NCBI GenBank assembly: GCA_035499735.1
Contig: DATJYC010000043.1
Span: forward strand, 22,631 to 86,630
Length of the DNA: 64,000 bases
Origin: VBDM01 sp035499735
Lineage (GTDB): Bacteria > Pseudomonadota > Gammaproteobacteria > Burkholderiales > SG8-39
Reading direction: 5' to 3'
The position numbers were made by a program, and so were the translations under genes. The notes under the pieces are model-generated. The model saw nothing but the letters and a program-made list of their open reading frames with translations, made no database searches and had not been told where the DNA came from. This document shows positions 27,851 to 36,041 of the stretch, in pieces. Every line of letters begins with the position of its first letter. Position 1 is the first letter of the stretch.

Positions 27851-28455
27851 GGGGTCATCGATGGCTGCGCGTCGGGTTCGCCCTGCTCGCGCTCGCAACG
27901 GTATCGGCCTGCTCGACCAAGGTCGAGCGCCTGGACGAGTCGCAGGCGGTGGACCTGAGCGGGGCCTGGAACGATACGGACTCGAGGCTCGTGTCCCAGG
28001 AAATGATCCAGGACTCGCTGTCGCGTGCGTGGCTGCAGGAATTCAGGGGTCGGGCCGGACAGTCGCGGCCGGCGGTGATAGTCGGCGAAGTGCGCAACAT
28101 GAGCCACGAGCACATCAACACGCAGACGTTCACGCTGGAGATGGAGCGCGCGCTGATCAACTCGGGCAAGGTCGATTTCGTCGCCAACAAGTCGGAACGC
28201 CAGGGAATCCGCGACGAGCGCAAGGACCAGGACCTCAACGCCCGCGAGGACACGCGCAACGCGATGGGCAGGGAGCTAGGCGCGGATTTCATGCTCTCCG
28301 GGACGATCAACACCATCGTCGACCCGAACGGGGACACGCAGGTCCGCTTCTACCAGGTCAACATGACCCTCATCAGCCTCGCGGACAACCGCAAGGTCTG
28401 GGTCGGCCAGAAGGACATCAGGAAGCTGGTCACGCGCAGCAAGCTGCGCTTCTAG
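27847..28455 (+). CDS. LpoB-like lipoprotein (penicillin-binding-protein activator family)
   Basis: A 202-residue lipoprotein with lipobox VSACS (Cys about 22). Its domain reads AVIVGEVRNMSHEHINTQTFTLEMERALINSGKVDFV and then GADFMLSGTINTIVD, which matches LpoB-type proteins. LpoB in enterobacteria spans the periplasm to activate PBP1B. Whether this homologue does the same in this organism is unknown; similar domains occur in many lipoprotein clusters unconnected to PBP1B. It overlaps the LPP20 gene by 4 nt and is followed 18 nt later by the COG3014-like gene. Confidence 0.75.
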   Translation: MRGHRWLRVGFALLALATVSACSTKVERLDESQAVDLSGAWNDTDSRLVSQEMIQDSLSRAWLQEFRGRAGQSRPAVIVGEVRNMSHEHINTQTFTLEMERALINSGKVDFVANKSERQGIRDERKDQDLNAREDTRNAMGRELGADFMLSGTINTIVDPNGDTQVRFYQVNMTLISLADNRKVWVGQKDIRKLVTRSKLRF

Positions 28456-28473
28456 CGCAGTCCGGCGAAGGCC

Positions 28474-29823
28474 GTGTCTGCGGGAGGCCCTGCGGCGAGG
28501 CTCCGGCTGCCGTGCGCGGCGGCGTGCCTCGCCGCGCTTGCCGGCTGCGCGACCTTCAGCGACACCATCCAGTCCACCGAGCGCAGCCTCGCGCAGCAGC
28601 AGCCCAAGGCGGCCCTCGCCGAGTACCAGAAGCTGAAACCAAATGCCGCCGACCGCGTTCTCTACCTCATGAACACGGGAATGCTGGAGCGCATGGCCGG
28701 AGACTACGACGCGAGCACGCGCACGCTCGAGAGCGCCAAGGGCCAGATCGAGCAGCTCAGGGCGCTCAGCCTGCGCGAGCAGGCTCTTTCGATCACCGTG
28801 AACGACGCCACCAAGGCCTTCACCGGCGAGGACTACGAGCGCGTGATGGTGAACAACTTCCTCGCGCTCAACTATCTGGAGCGGGGACAGCTCGACGCCG
28901 CGCGCGTCGAGGCGCTGCAGGTCGACGTGCTGCTGCGCGAGAAGCGGCAGCGAACCTCCAAGGGCAACCCGTACCAGGAGGACGCGTTCGCCCGCTACCT
29001 CACCGGCATCATCTACGAGGATGAGGGCGAGTGGAGCGACGCCATGATCTCCTACCGCCAGGCCTACGAGGCCTACAACCGGCAGCTCAAGGCGTTCGGC
29101 GTCGCGATGCCCGAGACGCTGAAGCACGACCTGATACGCCTGGCCGACCGCATGGGGATCGCCGACGAGGCGAAGCGCTACCGGGAGGAGTTCAAGATCG
29201 ACCAGACGCCGAGCGAGGCGGAGCTTCTCGAGCGCGGCGAGGTCGTCTTTATCGTCAACGCCGGGCTCGCCCCGCTCAAGCGCGAGAAGGCGGTCACCGC
29301 GCCCAACCCGGCGACCGGGCGCATCGTCAGGGTCGCAGTGCCGGAGTACCGGCCGAGGACGCATCCCTTCGCGTACGCGCTCCTGAGCGCCGACTCCGCG
29401 TCGGCGCGGACCTCGCGGGTGGAGAACGTCGAGGCAATCGCCATCAAGACACTCGATTCCGAGTTGCCCGGGATCACCGCGCGCGCCATCGCGCGCGCGA
29501 TAGCGAAGGACAGCCTCGCCGGCGCCGCGGCGAGCTCCGGCAACAACAGCAACAGCTCGGGCGCCGCCCTGCTCGGCCTGGCGGTCAACCTCGCCGGCGT
29601 GTTCACCGAGCGCGCCGATACCCGCAGCTGGTTCACGCTGCCGGGAGAGATCCATCTCGCGCGCCTGGCGCTGCCGCCGGGCGAGTACAAGCTGAAGATC
29701 GAGCTCCACGGCAAGGACGAGCGCGTGCTCGACTCGAACGAAATCAAGATAGCGCTCCGCAAGGGGGAAAAGAAATACCTGTCGCGGTACTGGATTCCAA
29801 CCAATCTCGAGGTCAGACCATGA
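28474..29823 (+). CDS. COG3014-like TPR lipoprotein
   Basis: A 449-residue lipoprotein starting at GTG, with lipobox LAGCA (Cys about 25). The first half is TPR-like (VLYLMNTGMLERMAGDYDAS, NFLALNYLERGQLDAARVEA, YLTGIIYEDEGEWSDAMISY). The second half is a beta-rich domain ending YLSRYWIPTNLEVRP. Both halves fit the uncharacterised COG3014 family, which tends to be encoded with LpoB-like and LPP20-like lipoproteins. The stop overlaps the start of the next LPP20 gene. It may form a complex in the outer membrane with its neighbours, which is inference from context. Confidence 0.72.
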   Translation: MSAGGPAARLRLPCAAACLAALAGCATFSDTIQSTERSLAQQQPKAALAEYQKLKPNAADRVLYLMNTGMLERMAGDYDASTRTLESAKGQIEQLRALSLREQALSITVNDATKAFTGEDYERVMVNNFLALNYLERGQLDAARVEALQVDVLLREKRQRTSKGNPYQEDAFARYLTGIIYEDEGEWSDAMISYRQAYEAYNRQLKAFGVAMPETLKHDLIRLADRMGIADEAKRYREEFKIDQTPSEAELLERGEVVFIVNAGLAPLKREKAVTAPNPATGRIVRVAVPEYRPRTHPFAYALLSADSASARTSRVENVEAIAIKTLDSELPGITARAIARAIAKDSLAGAAASSGNNSNSSGAALLGLAVNLAGVFTERADTRSWFTLPGEIHLARLALPPGEYKLKIELHGKDERVLDSNEIKIALRKGEKKYLSRYWIPTNLEVRP

Positions 29824-30806
29824 AGCCATGGCTATCAATCGTTGCAGCGGGCGTTATTCTGTTCGGGTGCGCGTCGGCGCCCACGACTCCGGACTGGGTC
29901 AGCGGCAAGAGCGCCAAGTATCCGGACAACCAGTATCTCGTCGGCCGCGGCCAGGCCGACACCCTGGACGACGCGCGCAACCGCGCGCGCGCCGACCTGG
30001 CCAAGATCCTCGAGGTCGCGGTGTCGGCGAAATCGAGCGACGTCACTGCCTACAGCTCGGGTCCGGCCGGCGGTACCGAGTCCCAGGTCTCGCGCAGCAT
30101 CACGACGCGCACCGACCAGATCGTGCGCGGCATCCAGATCCCCGAGGTGTGGCAGGACCCGAAGACCAAGTCGTACTCGGCGCTCGCGGTGCTGCCGCGC
30201 AACCAGGCCGCGATGGGCCTGCGCGCCGACATCGACCGGCTGGACGCGGCGACGCGGGGCTACGTCGCGCAGGCCCGCAGCGCGCCAGACCTGCTCGCCC
30301 AGGTGGCCGCCGCCAGCCGGGCGCTCGACTCGCAGCGCGAGCGCGACGGCGTGCAGCGGACTCTCCAGGTGATCGACGTCACGGGCCAGGGCGTGGCGCC
30401 GGAATTCAACAGCGGCCAGCTCGCCGCGGACCTCGGCACTCTGCTCAAGCGCGTGCACATGAGGCCGCAGGCGCCGTCCTCTCAGGAACTGGAGCGCATG
30501 CTCTCCGCGGCGCTGTCAGCAGCGGGATTCGTGCCGGAGGCGGGCGAGGACGCGCCGTACGTGCTGTTCGGCTCGCTTCAGATGGACGACCTGGGGCTGA
30601 TCAACGGCTGGTACTGGATGCGCGGCACCCTCGAGGTCCAGCTCGCGGAGAAGGCGAGCGGCAAGGTCCGCGGGAACAAGCGCTGGGAGATCAAGACCTC
30701 CAGCCCGCAGCAGGCAACTGCGCGGCGGCGCACGATGGACGAGGCCGATGCGACGCTGAAGCGCGAGCTTCGGCCGACGATCCTCGGCTTCGCGACCGGC
30801 AGCTGA
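29820..30806 (+). CDS. LPP20 family lipoprotein, long form
   Basis: A 328-residue lipoprotein with lipobox LFGCA (Cys about 17). The N-terminal part (TPDWVSGKSAKYPDNQYLVGRGQADTLDDARNRARADLAKIL) is an LPP20-like domain related to the first gene of the operon. The C-terminal part (SSQELERMLSAALSAAGFV...YVLFGSLQMDD) resembles a second, LpoB- or CsgG-like alpha/beta domain. It closes the operon, overlapping the previous gene by 4 nt, and is followed by a hairpin. Confidence 0.72.
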   Translation: MKPWLSIVAAGVILFGCASAPTTPDWVSGKSAKYPDNQYLVGRGQADTLDDARNRARADLAKILEVAVSAKSSDVTAYSSGPAGGTESQVSRSITTRTDQIVRGIQIPEVWQDPKTKSYSALAVLPRNQAAMGLRADIDRLDAATRGYVAQARSAPDLLAQVAAASRALDSQRERDGVQRTLQVIDVTGQGVAPEFNSGQLAADLGTLLKRVHMRPQAPSSQELERMLSAALSAAGFVPEAGEDAPYVLFGSLQMDDLGLINGWYWMRGTLEVQLAEKASGKVRGNKRWEIKTSSPQQATARRRTMDEADATLKRELRPTILGFATGS

Positions 30807-30835
30807 CGGCCCGTCCCACCGGGCCGTCATTCTCA
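30806..30835 (+). terminator. terminator-like hairpin after the lipoprotein operon
   Basis: ACGGCCC at 30806-30812 pairs with GGGCCGT at 30821-30827, beginning within the stop codon of the last lipoprotein gene. The following CATTCTCAT is only weakly T-rich, so it may be a processing or weak terminator structure. Confidence 0.45.
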
Positions 30836-30857
30836 TCGGTCCAGCTCGACGGCATGC

Positions 30858-31550
30858 TCATCCCTGCAGCCGCCTCGCGTGGATGCGGAACCGCAGCGCG
30901 AGGCCGTCCTTCACCGCGATCGCGCCGCCGAGGAGCGCGTAGGGCGTGATACCGAAGTCTGTCTGCTTGAACGCGAGCTTGCCGGAGACGGCGATCGCCT
31001 CGTCGCCGGCCTCGACCTCGGCCGGGACCTGGAAGCTTCGCGTCTGGCCGTGAAGGGTAATCGCAACGGCGAGCGTCGGATTTTTCGCCTTGGCGTCGGC
31101 GCCCGTCACGGCGATGACCGCGTAAGGATACTTGTCCGCCTCGAGGACGTGGCCGAGCATGTTCGAGCGCGTGCCCTCGATGTCGGAATCGGTGGGCTGG
31201 GTGTCGAATCCCGCCTCCTTGCGCAGCCCGGGCTCGTCGACGACGAGGCGCGCGACGGCGACGTACAGGTCGGCGCGTCCCTCGCCGGGCGCGACCCAGC
31301 CGGTGACATCGTGACTCGCGACGACGTGGTCATGGCCGAGCCGCGCGAGCGAGCCGCCGCGGCGCACCTCGATAACCACGAGCGACGCCGCGGAATCGAC
31401 GCGGTACACGGGCTGACCCGCCTTTAGCGCCTGCTGATAATGGCTTCCGGGGAATCCGGGTGGCGGCGCGACGGGCGCCTCGACGCGGAACAGCTCCGCG
31501 CACCCGGCGACCAGCGTCGCCGCCGCGGCGAGCGCAAGAAGGCGTCTCAT
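30858..31550 (-). CDS. YceI-like lipoprotein
   Basis: A 230-residue protein with lipobox VAGCA (Cys about 17), then a YceI-type lipocalin-like barrel: VYRVDSAASLVVIEVRRGG, LGHDHVVA, ADKYPYAVIAVTG and the closing KQTDFGITPYALLGG. YceI proteins bind isoprenoid or other lipids in the periplasm. It starts 1 nt after the stop of a second YceI gene, with a b561 cytochrome upstream, so the three form one operon. The pairing suggests a periplasmic quinone or lipid ligand handled with the cytochrome, which is inferred. Confidence 0.82.
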   Translation of the reverse strand: MRRLLALAAAATLVAGCAELFRVEAPVAPPPGFPGSHYQQALKAGQPVYRVDSAASLVVIEVRRGGSLARLGHDHVVASHDVTGWVAPGEGRADLYVAVARLVVDEPGLRKEAGFDTQPTDSDIEGTRSNMLGHVLEADKYPYAVIAVTGADAKAKNPTLAVAITLHGQTRSFQVPAEVEAGDEAIAVSGKLAFKQTDFGITPYALLGGAIAVKDGLALRFRIHARRLQG

Positions 31551-31551
31551 C

Positions 31552-32097
31552 TCAGGCCTTCTTCAGCTTAACCTTGAACTTCACCTTCACCTCGGCGCCG
31601 ATGGTGTCGGTCGCCTTCCATTCGCCCAGGCCGATGCCGAAATCGCCGCGCCTGAGCGTGAGCTCGCCTTCGATGGTCGCGCCGTCGCCCGAAGACGCCC
31701 AGGTGAAGGGCACCTCGACCGCCTGCTTCACGCCCTTCAGCGAAAGCGTCCCTCGCGCCGCGTAGCGGTTGCCCTCGACGCGCCGCAACTCGGTCGAGTG
31801 AAACTCGGCGCCGGGAAAACCGGCGTAGTCGAACCAGTCCTTGTTGCGGATCTCCTTGTTCACGTCCGGGATGCTCATGTCCGCGCTCGTCACCTTGACG
31901 GTGACGTGCAGGCTGCCGCCCGCGGGCTTTTCCGGATCGAAGGCAAGACGCGCGTCGAACTCCCTGAACACGCCAGGCGCCGGGTTCTTCTCGAAGGTGG
32001 CGACGAACTCGAGCCGGCTGCCCGCGGGATCCATTTTCCAATCCGCGGCGAGCACCGGAGAGGCGGCGAGGAAGGCGCAAAAGAGGAGGATCTTCAT
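31552..32097 (-). CDS. YceI family periplasmic protein
   Basis: A 181-residue protein with signal peptide (LLFCAFLAASPVLA) and the standard YceI fold signature: DWKMDPAGSRLEFVATF, VNKEIRNKDWFDYAGFPGAEF and LTLRRGDFGIGLGEW. The length is typical. The start overlaps the cytochrome b561 stop by ATGA, so the pair is translationally coupled, as in many proteobacterial yceI-yceJ loci. Confidence 0.88.
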   Translation of the reverse strand: MKILLFCAFLAASPVLAADWKMDPAGSRLEFVATFEKNPAPGVFREFDARLAFDPEKPAGGSLHVTVKVTSADMSIPDVNKEIRNKDWFDYAGFPGAEFHSTELRRVEGNRYAARGTLSLKGVKQAVEVPFTWASSGDGATIEGELTLRRGDFGIGLGEWKATDTIGAEVKVKFKVKLKKA

Positions 32098-32642
32098 GAA
32101 GGGCTCCAGGGAAGCATGCGCGCGAGCACCGTATCCTTCTTCACGTAGTGGTGGCGCAGCGCGGCGCCGATATGCGCGACGAGCACCAGCGCAAGCAGGC
32201 TCACCAGCCAGCCGTGGATGGTCGCGAACTGGTCGGCGAGCCCCTTGTCGGGGGCCGCGACCGCCGGCAGCGGAATCGTCCAGAAGATCCTGAACGGAAC
32301 GCCGCTCGCCGAGCTGATCACCCAGCCCGTCAGCGGCAGCGCGAGCATCAGCGTATACAGCAGGAAGTGCGAGACGCGCGCCCCTGCGCGCTCCCACGCA
32401 GGCATCTCCAGGGGCAGCGCGGGAACGCGGTGCGACAGGCGCCACGCGAGGCGCAGCGCGAGCAGCGCGAGGATGAGCATTCCCGTCGACTTGTGCCAGA
32501 CGAAGAGATCGAGCTTCGTCGGCGACAGCCGCCAGCTCACGGCGAGGAGGCCGAGCGCGATCTGCGCGAAGATGAGCAGCGCCATCCCCCAGTGGAAGAG
32601 CTTCGCGGCGGCGCTCCAGGTATCGGGATCGTTGCGGAACAT
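32094..32642 (-). CDS. cytochrome b561 (CybB/YceJ type)
   Basis: A 182-residue membrane protein with four hydrophobic helices. Heme-ligand His candidates are in LFHWGMALL (about H17), FVWHKSTGM (about H50), TIHGWLVSL and VAHIGAALRHH. This matches the diheme cytochrome b561 family, which passes electrons between quinol and periplasmic acceptors. It is the first gene of the b561-YceI-YceI operon. Confidence 0.88.
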   Translation of the reverse strand: MFRNDPDTWSAAAKLFHWGMALLIFAQIALGLLAVSWRLSPTKLDLFVWHKSTGMLILALLALRLAWRLSHRVPALPLEMPAWERAGARVSHFLLYTLMLALPLTGWVISSASGVPFRIFWTIPLPAVAAPDKGLADQFATIHGWLVSLLALVLVAHIGAALRHHYVKKDTVLARMLPWSPS

Positions 32643-32752
32643 GTGCGGCGTATTCTAGCGGCTGAGGTCCAGGCTTGCGGTTGGCTGACTATGTCCCCTG
32701 GGCCCGGAGTCGTATCATAGGGCGGGGACAGGTCGCTACAGGGAAAAAAGCG

Positions 32753-33565
32753 ATGGACCTCGAAGACACCCAAAACCTCACCATCTTCGCGCCCACCGAG
32801 AAGGGGAAGAAGGAGCTCAAGGCAGGGTCGACGAACCTTTCGGTCGTCGCGCTCGCGCTGATGGTGATGTTCGACGGGAAATCCCCGATGGCGGCGATCA
32901 CGAAGCGCGTGCCGGGCGCGAAGCCGGGCGAGATCGGCAAGGCGGTGGAAGCCCTCCTCAAGGACAGGCTCATCGACGTCGTCAAGCCGGGAGCAACCAC
33001 GGAGCACGACTTCGGCTCCTTCTTCGAGGTGCCGATCGAGGCGATGCCCGACAGCGTCTCGGCGCAGTTCCGCGACGAGGCGGAAAGAGGCCTGCAATCG
33101 CTCGACCGCACGGGCTACTACATCGGCGTCGCGAGGCAGGCGGCGGCGACGAAGCCTCCGAACAACGGCGCGAGGTACGCCGTCCTCATGATCGAGGACA
33201 ACGCGCCGTTCATCACCGCGGTCAAGATGCTGCTCAAGCTCGAAGGCTACGAGGTGCGCGTCGCCACGAACCGCGACGAGATCGTGGCCGCGCTGAGGGG
33301 CGCGCCCCTGCCCGACGCCATCCTGCTGGACGTCAACCTGCCCGGCACCGACGGCTTCTCCATCCTCGCGCGCGTTCGCCAGCATCCCGCGCTCAAGGCC
33401 ATCCCGGTAATCATGCTTACCGCGCAGGCGAGCCGCGGAGACGTCCTTCGCGGACTGTCTGGCGGAGCCGACGGCTACATCACCAAGCCCTTCGAGCACG
33501 AGGCGCTGATGAAGAGCCTGCGCGCCGTTCTCGGCGTGAGCGATCAGCCCGCAAGGAAGTCCTAG
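32753..33565 (+). CDS. orphan response regulator with N-terminal winged-helix-like domain
   Basis: A 270-residue protein in which the receiver domain is at the C-terminus (about 142-265), the reverse of usual regulators. Receiver residues are visible: acidic pair E148/D149, phospho-acceptor D193 in ILLDVNLPG, the Thr in MLTAQAS and the Lys in YITKPF. The N-terminal 110 residues (LTIFAPTEKGKKELKAG...GEIGKAVEALLKDRLIDVV) look helical with a winged-helix flavour and no clear output function. The ATG at 32753 has an AGGGAA about 10 nt upstream. No histidine kinase is nearby, so the partner is elsewhere. Confidence 0.75.
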   Translation: MDLEDTQNLTIFAPTEKGKKELKAGSTNLSVVALALMVMFDGKSPMAAITKRVPGAKPGEIGKAVEALLKDRLIDVVKPGATTEHDFGSFFEVPIEAMPDSVSAQFRDEAERGLQSLDRTGYYIGVARQAAATKPPNNGARYAVLMIEDNAPFITAVKMLLKLEGYEVRVATNRDEIVAALRGAPLPDAILLDVNLPGTDGFSILARVRQHPALKAIPVIMLTAQASRGDVLRGLSGGADGYITKPFEHEALMKSLRAVLGVSDQPARKS

Positions 33566-34263
33566 GCGTGCAGCAGCAGTAGCCCCGCGAGCTCCTGTGG
33601 CACCAGGACCATCGAGTCGTGCCCGGTCTTCAGCTCGTGGAAGCGCCACGCGGGATCGTTTCGGTATTTCGCCGCGAACTGGTCGAAGGTGCCGGTCGCC
33701 GGCGCCGAGCAATAGATGAACGTCTTGGGCAGCGCGGCGGCCGACGAGTTCGTCCGCCGCAGGTTTTCAGTGAAGCAGCGATAGGGGTGAGGCCGCTCGC
33801 GCTGTCGGGCGAAGGCGACATCCCCGGGCGCGACGACGCCCCACAGCGACGCCGGCGGCGGATCGACATATCCGGTGCGCTCGCCCTGCTCCCGGAACGC
33901 CGCCGCGCGCTCGGGCACGACGTAGTCGAGCGCGCAGCGGCCGTCCTCGGGAACGAAAGCATCGAGATAGACGAGGCGGCGGATGCGCTCCGGCGCGCGC
34001 TCGGCCGCGCCGGTCACGACCATGCCGCCGTAGCTGTGGCCGACGAGCACGATATCGCGCAGGTCCTCCATTTCGAGGACCGCGACGACGTCCTGGACCT
34101 GCACGCCGAGGTCGATGTCCGGGGTCGCGAGATGCGCGCGCTCGCCCAGTCCCGTGAGCGTGGGCGTAAACACCTCGTGCCCCGCGCGCCGCAGCAGCGG
34201 CGCGACGAAGCGCCACTTCCAGCCGCCGGACCAGGCGCCGTGCACGAGAACGAAGGTCGTCAT
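33562..34263 (-). CDS. alpha/beta-fold hydrolase (esterase-like)
   Basis: A 233-residue alpha/beta hydrolase. FVLVHGAWSGGW is the oxyanion region, VLVGHSYGGMV the nucleophile elbow (Ser) and TGHDSMV the C-terminal His. The pattern closely follows the plant-esterase-like or salicylate-esterase group of bacterial hydrolases. It ends in an overlapping CTAG stop with the response regulator gene and starts 5 nt after the VOC protein gene. Confidence 0.85.
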   Translation of the reverse strand: MTTFVLVHGAWSGGWKWRFVAPLLRRAGHEVFTPTLTGLGERAHLATPDIDLGVQVQDVVAVLEMEDLRDIVLVGHSYGGMVVTGAAERAPERIRRLVYLDAFVPEDGRCALDYVVPERAAAFREQGERTGYVDPPPASLWGVVAPGDVAFARQRERPHPYRCFTENLRRTNSSAAALPKTFIYCSAPATGTFDQFAAKYRNDPAWRFHELKTGHDSMVLVPQELAGLLLLHA

Positions 34264-34268
34264 GAGCG

Positions 34269-35042
34269 TCAGCGCTTCGGCGCGAGCAAGCCGAACATCG
34301 CGCCCTGCGGGTCGATGCATTGCGCGATCCACTGCCCCGTCGGGACCCGTACCGGCTCGAGCGCGATCCTGCCGCCTGCGCTCCTGACGCGCGCGACCGC
34401 GTCGTCGATCGCCTCGGCGTTGAAGTAGTACAGCCAGAAGGCCCACGGCGCCTCGGGCACCTTGGTCATGATGCCGCCGACCGGGCCGCCGCCGGTCGAG
34501 AAGGTCTGGTAGACGCCCGCCTTGCCCATGTCGATCGCGTCGGCCTTCTTCCAGCCGAAGAGGCCGGAGTAGAACGCAAACGCGGCCTTGCCGTCGCCCG
34601 CCTGCAGCTCGCGCCAGCCGACGTGTCCAGGCGCGTCCGGCGCGGGCTGCGGCGGCCCTTCGGCGCTGTTTCCCTTCATGATGATGAACACCGCGCCGTG
34701 CGGGTCCGCGACCACCGCGTAACGCCCCACGCCCGGAATGTCCTCGGGCCCGCGGTGCAGCCTGCCGCCCGCCTTCTTCACGCGCGCCGCGTAGCCGTCG
34801 ACGTCGTCCACGGCGATGTAGCCGGTCCAGCAGGGCGGAACGTCCTTCTTCTTCGCCTCGTCCGGAATCGGCATCAGTCCGCCGACGTCCACCGACCCGG
34901 CCGAGAAAAGCGTGTACGGGCGCCCGCCCGCTCCCGCGTCCTTCGCGCTCCACCCGAATGCCTTCCGGTAGAAGGACTCGGCCGCTCGGGTGTCGGTGGT
35001 CATCACGTCGTACCAGATGAATTTGCCGTGGTATTGCGACAT
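34269..35042 (-). CDS. two-domain VOC (glyoxalase-like) protein
   Basis: A 257-residue protein with two tandem VOC domains of about 120 residues: GKFIWYDVMTTDTRAAESFYRKAFGW at the start and GHVGWRELQAGDGKAAFAFYSGLFGW at about 135. Each ends with an acid/aromatic strand (AVFIIMKG and GAMFGLLA). Such tandem VOC proteins are often annotated as extradiol-dioxygenase-like or antibiotic-binding, but metal ligands are not certain here. It lies between two alpha/beta hydrolases on the minus strand, with gaps of 4-5 nt, so the three form an operon. Confidence 0.82.
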   Translation of the reverse strand: MSQYHGKFIWYDVMTTDTRAAESFYRKAFGWSAKDAGAGGRPYTLFSAGSVDVGGLMPIPDEAKKKDVPPCWTGYIAVDDVDGYAARVKKAGGRLHRGPEDIPGVGRYAVVADPHGAVFIIMKGNSAEGPPQPAPDAPGHVGWRELQAGDGKAAFAFYSGLFGWKKADAIDMGKAGVYQTFSTGGGPVGGIMTKVPEAPWAFWLYYFNAEAIDDAVARVRSAGGRIALEPVRVPTGQWIAQCIDPQGAMFGLLAPKR

Positions 35043-35046
35043 GGCG

Positions 35047-35817
35047 TCAGCCTCCTGGAAGGGTCTTCATCCACGCGAGCAGCGCTTCGGCCACCGCCCG
35101 CGGCTGCTCGGGGACGAGCGCGTGGCCCGCGCCGCGGACGAGCGCGACGGTCACGCGCTCGCCCAGCTCCTCGCGCAGCTCGTTCGCCGTCTCTCGCGGC
35201 CGGAAGCGGTCGAACTCCGCCTGGAGGTCGAGGAGCGGCGCGCTCCCCGCACCCCACCACGCCGCCTGCGGCGTCGCAAGGCCCGCCGCGCGCTGGCTCG
35301 CGTTCACCTCTGGGTGGAAGCCCTCCAGCCACTCGCTCGCGTCGTGGCCCGGCGCGAAAAAAGCGTAGCGCAGGTACCTCAGCCGCTCCGCGTCGGAAAG
35401 CGAGGTGTCGGCGCACTTCGTCACCGCCTCGGCGAGATCCTTCGGATAGGTCTTGGCGGCGGCGGCGAGGATGGCGACGCCGCGAACGAGCGCGGGGTGA
35501 TCGGCCGCCGTCATGCGCGCGACCCAGTTGCCGAAGGCGTGCCCGGCGACGACCGCGGGGCCGCCCTCGCGAGCGATGACCGCCGCCACGTCGCGCGCGA
35601 GGTCGTGCAGCGTGAGCCCCTCGAGCGGCCCCCGGCTCCGCCCTATCCCGCGCGGCTGCGGGCGCAGCACGCGGTAGCCGGATGCAGCCAGCTCGCGCGC
35701 GAGCCCGTCGTAGTCCTCGGCGCCCCGTCCGCGCGAAGGCAGGACTACGACGAGCGGGCCCTTGCCCTCCGCGATCGCCTCGATCCGCGCGTCGCCCGCC
35801 TCGACCAGATGGGACAT
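35047..35817 (-). CDS. alpha/beta-fold hydrolase
   Basis: A 256-residue hydrolase with LVVVLPSRGRGAEDY (oxyanion region), the nucleophile elbow VVAGHAFGNWVAR with Ala where Ser is normal, and RGAGHALVPEQP with the His. The missing nucleophile Ser (GHAFG) is unusual and suggests that it is non-hydrolytic or uses a different chemistry. It is the first gene of the hydrolase-VOC-hydrolase operon. Confidence 0.75.
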   Translation of the reverse strand: MSHLVEAGDARIEAIAEGKGPLVVVLPSRGRGAEDYDGLARELAASGYRVLRPQPRGIGRSRGPLEGLTLHDLARDVAAVIAREGGPAVVAGHAFGNWVARMTAADHPALVRGVAILAAAAKTYPKDLAEAVTKCADTSLSDAERLRYLRYAFFAPGHDASEWLEGFHPEVNASQRAAGLATPQAAWWGAGSAPLLDLQAEFDRFRPRETANELREELGERVTVALVRGAGHALVPEQPRAVAEALLAWMKTLPGG

Positions 35818-35838
35818 CGCCGCATGATACGCACGGGC

Positions 35839-35866
35839 AAAAAAAAGGGGCGCCGAGGAGCCCCTT
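35839..35866 (-). terminator. strong rho-independent terminator of the small-protein operon
   Basis: AAGGGGC pairs with GCCCCTT around a short GCCGAGGA loop, and the minus strand continues into a run of eight T. It is 43 nt downstream of the 40-residue membrane protein stop. Confidence 0.85.
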
Positions 35867-35908
35867 CCCAGCTCGACTCGGCGCCCTACCGGCTCGCCAA
35901 GCCCTCCC

Positions 35909-36031
35909 TCAGAGTCCGGCTTGCGAGTGCCAGGTCCGGTCGCGGAGCAGGCACTTCAGGGACAGCATGCCGCCCCACGCGAGAAAAGCCACGACAGCAA
36001 TATGGATCACAAGAGTCAGCAGATTCGTCAT
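35909..36031 (-). CDS. 40-residue membrane protein
   Basis: A short frame of 40 residues (MTNLLTLVIHIAVVAFLAWG and so on) begins at an ATG preceded by a good AGGGAGG 6 nt upstream. It is mostly one hydrophobic helix followed by a basic tail (KCLLRDRTWHSQAGL). It lies between the exported small protein at 36042 and a strong terminator, so it should be on the same transcript. I do not know a family for it. Its ribosome site, position and single-helix profile support it as real. Confidence 0.6.
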   Translation of the reverse strand: MTNLLTLVIHIAVVAFLAWGGMLSLKCLLRDRTWHSQAGL

Positions 36032-36041
36032 GTTCGCCTCC

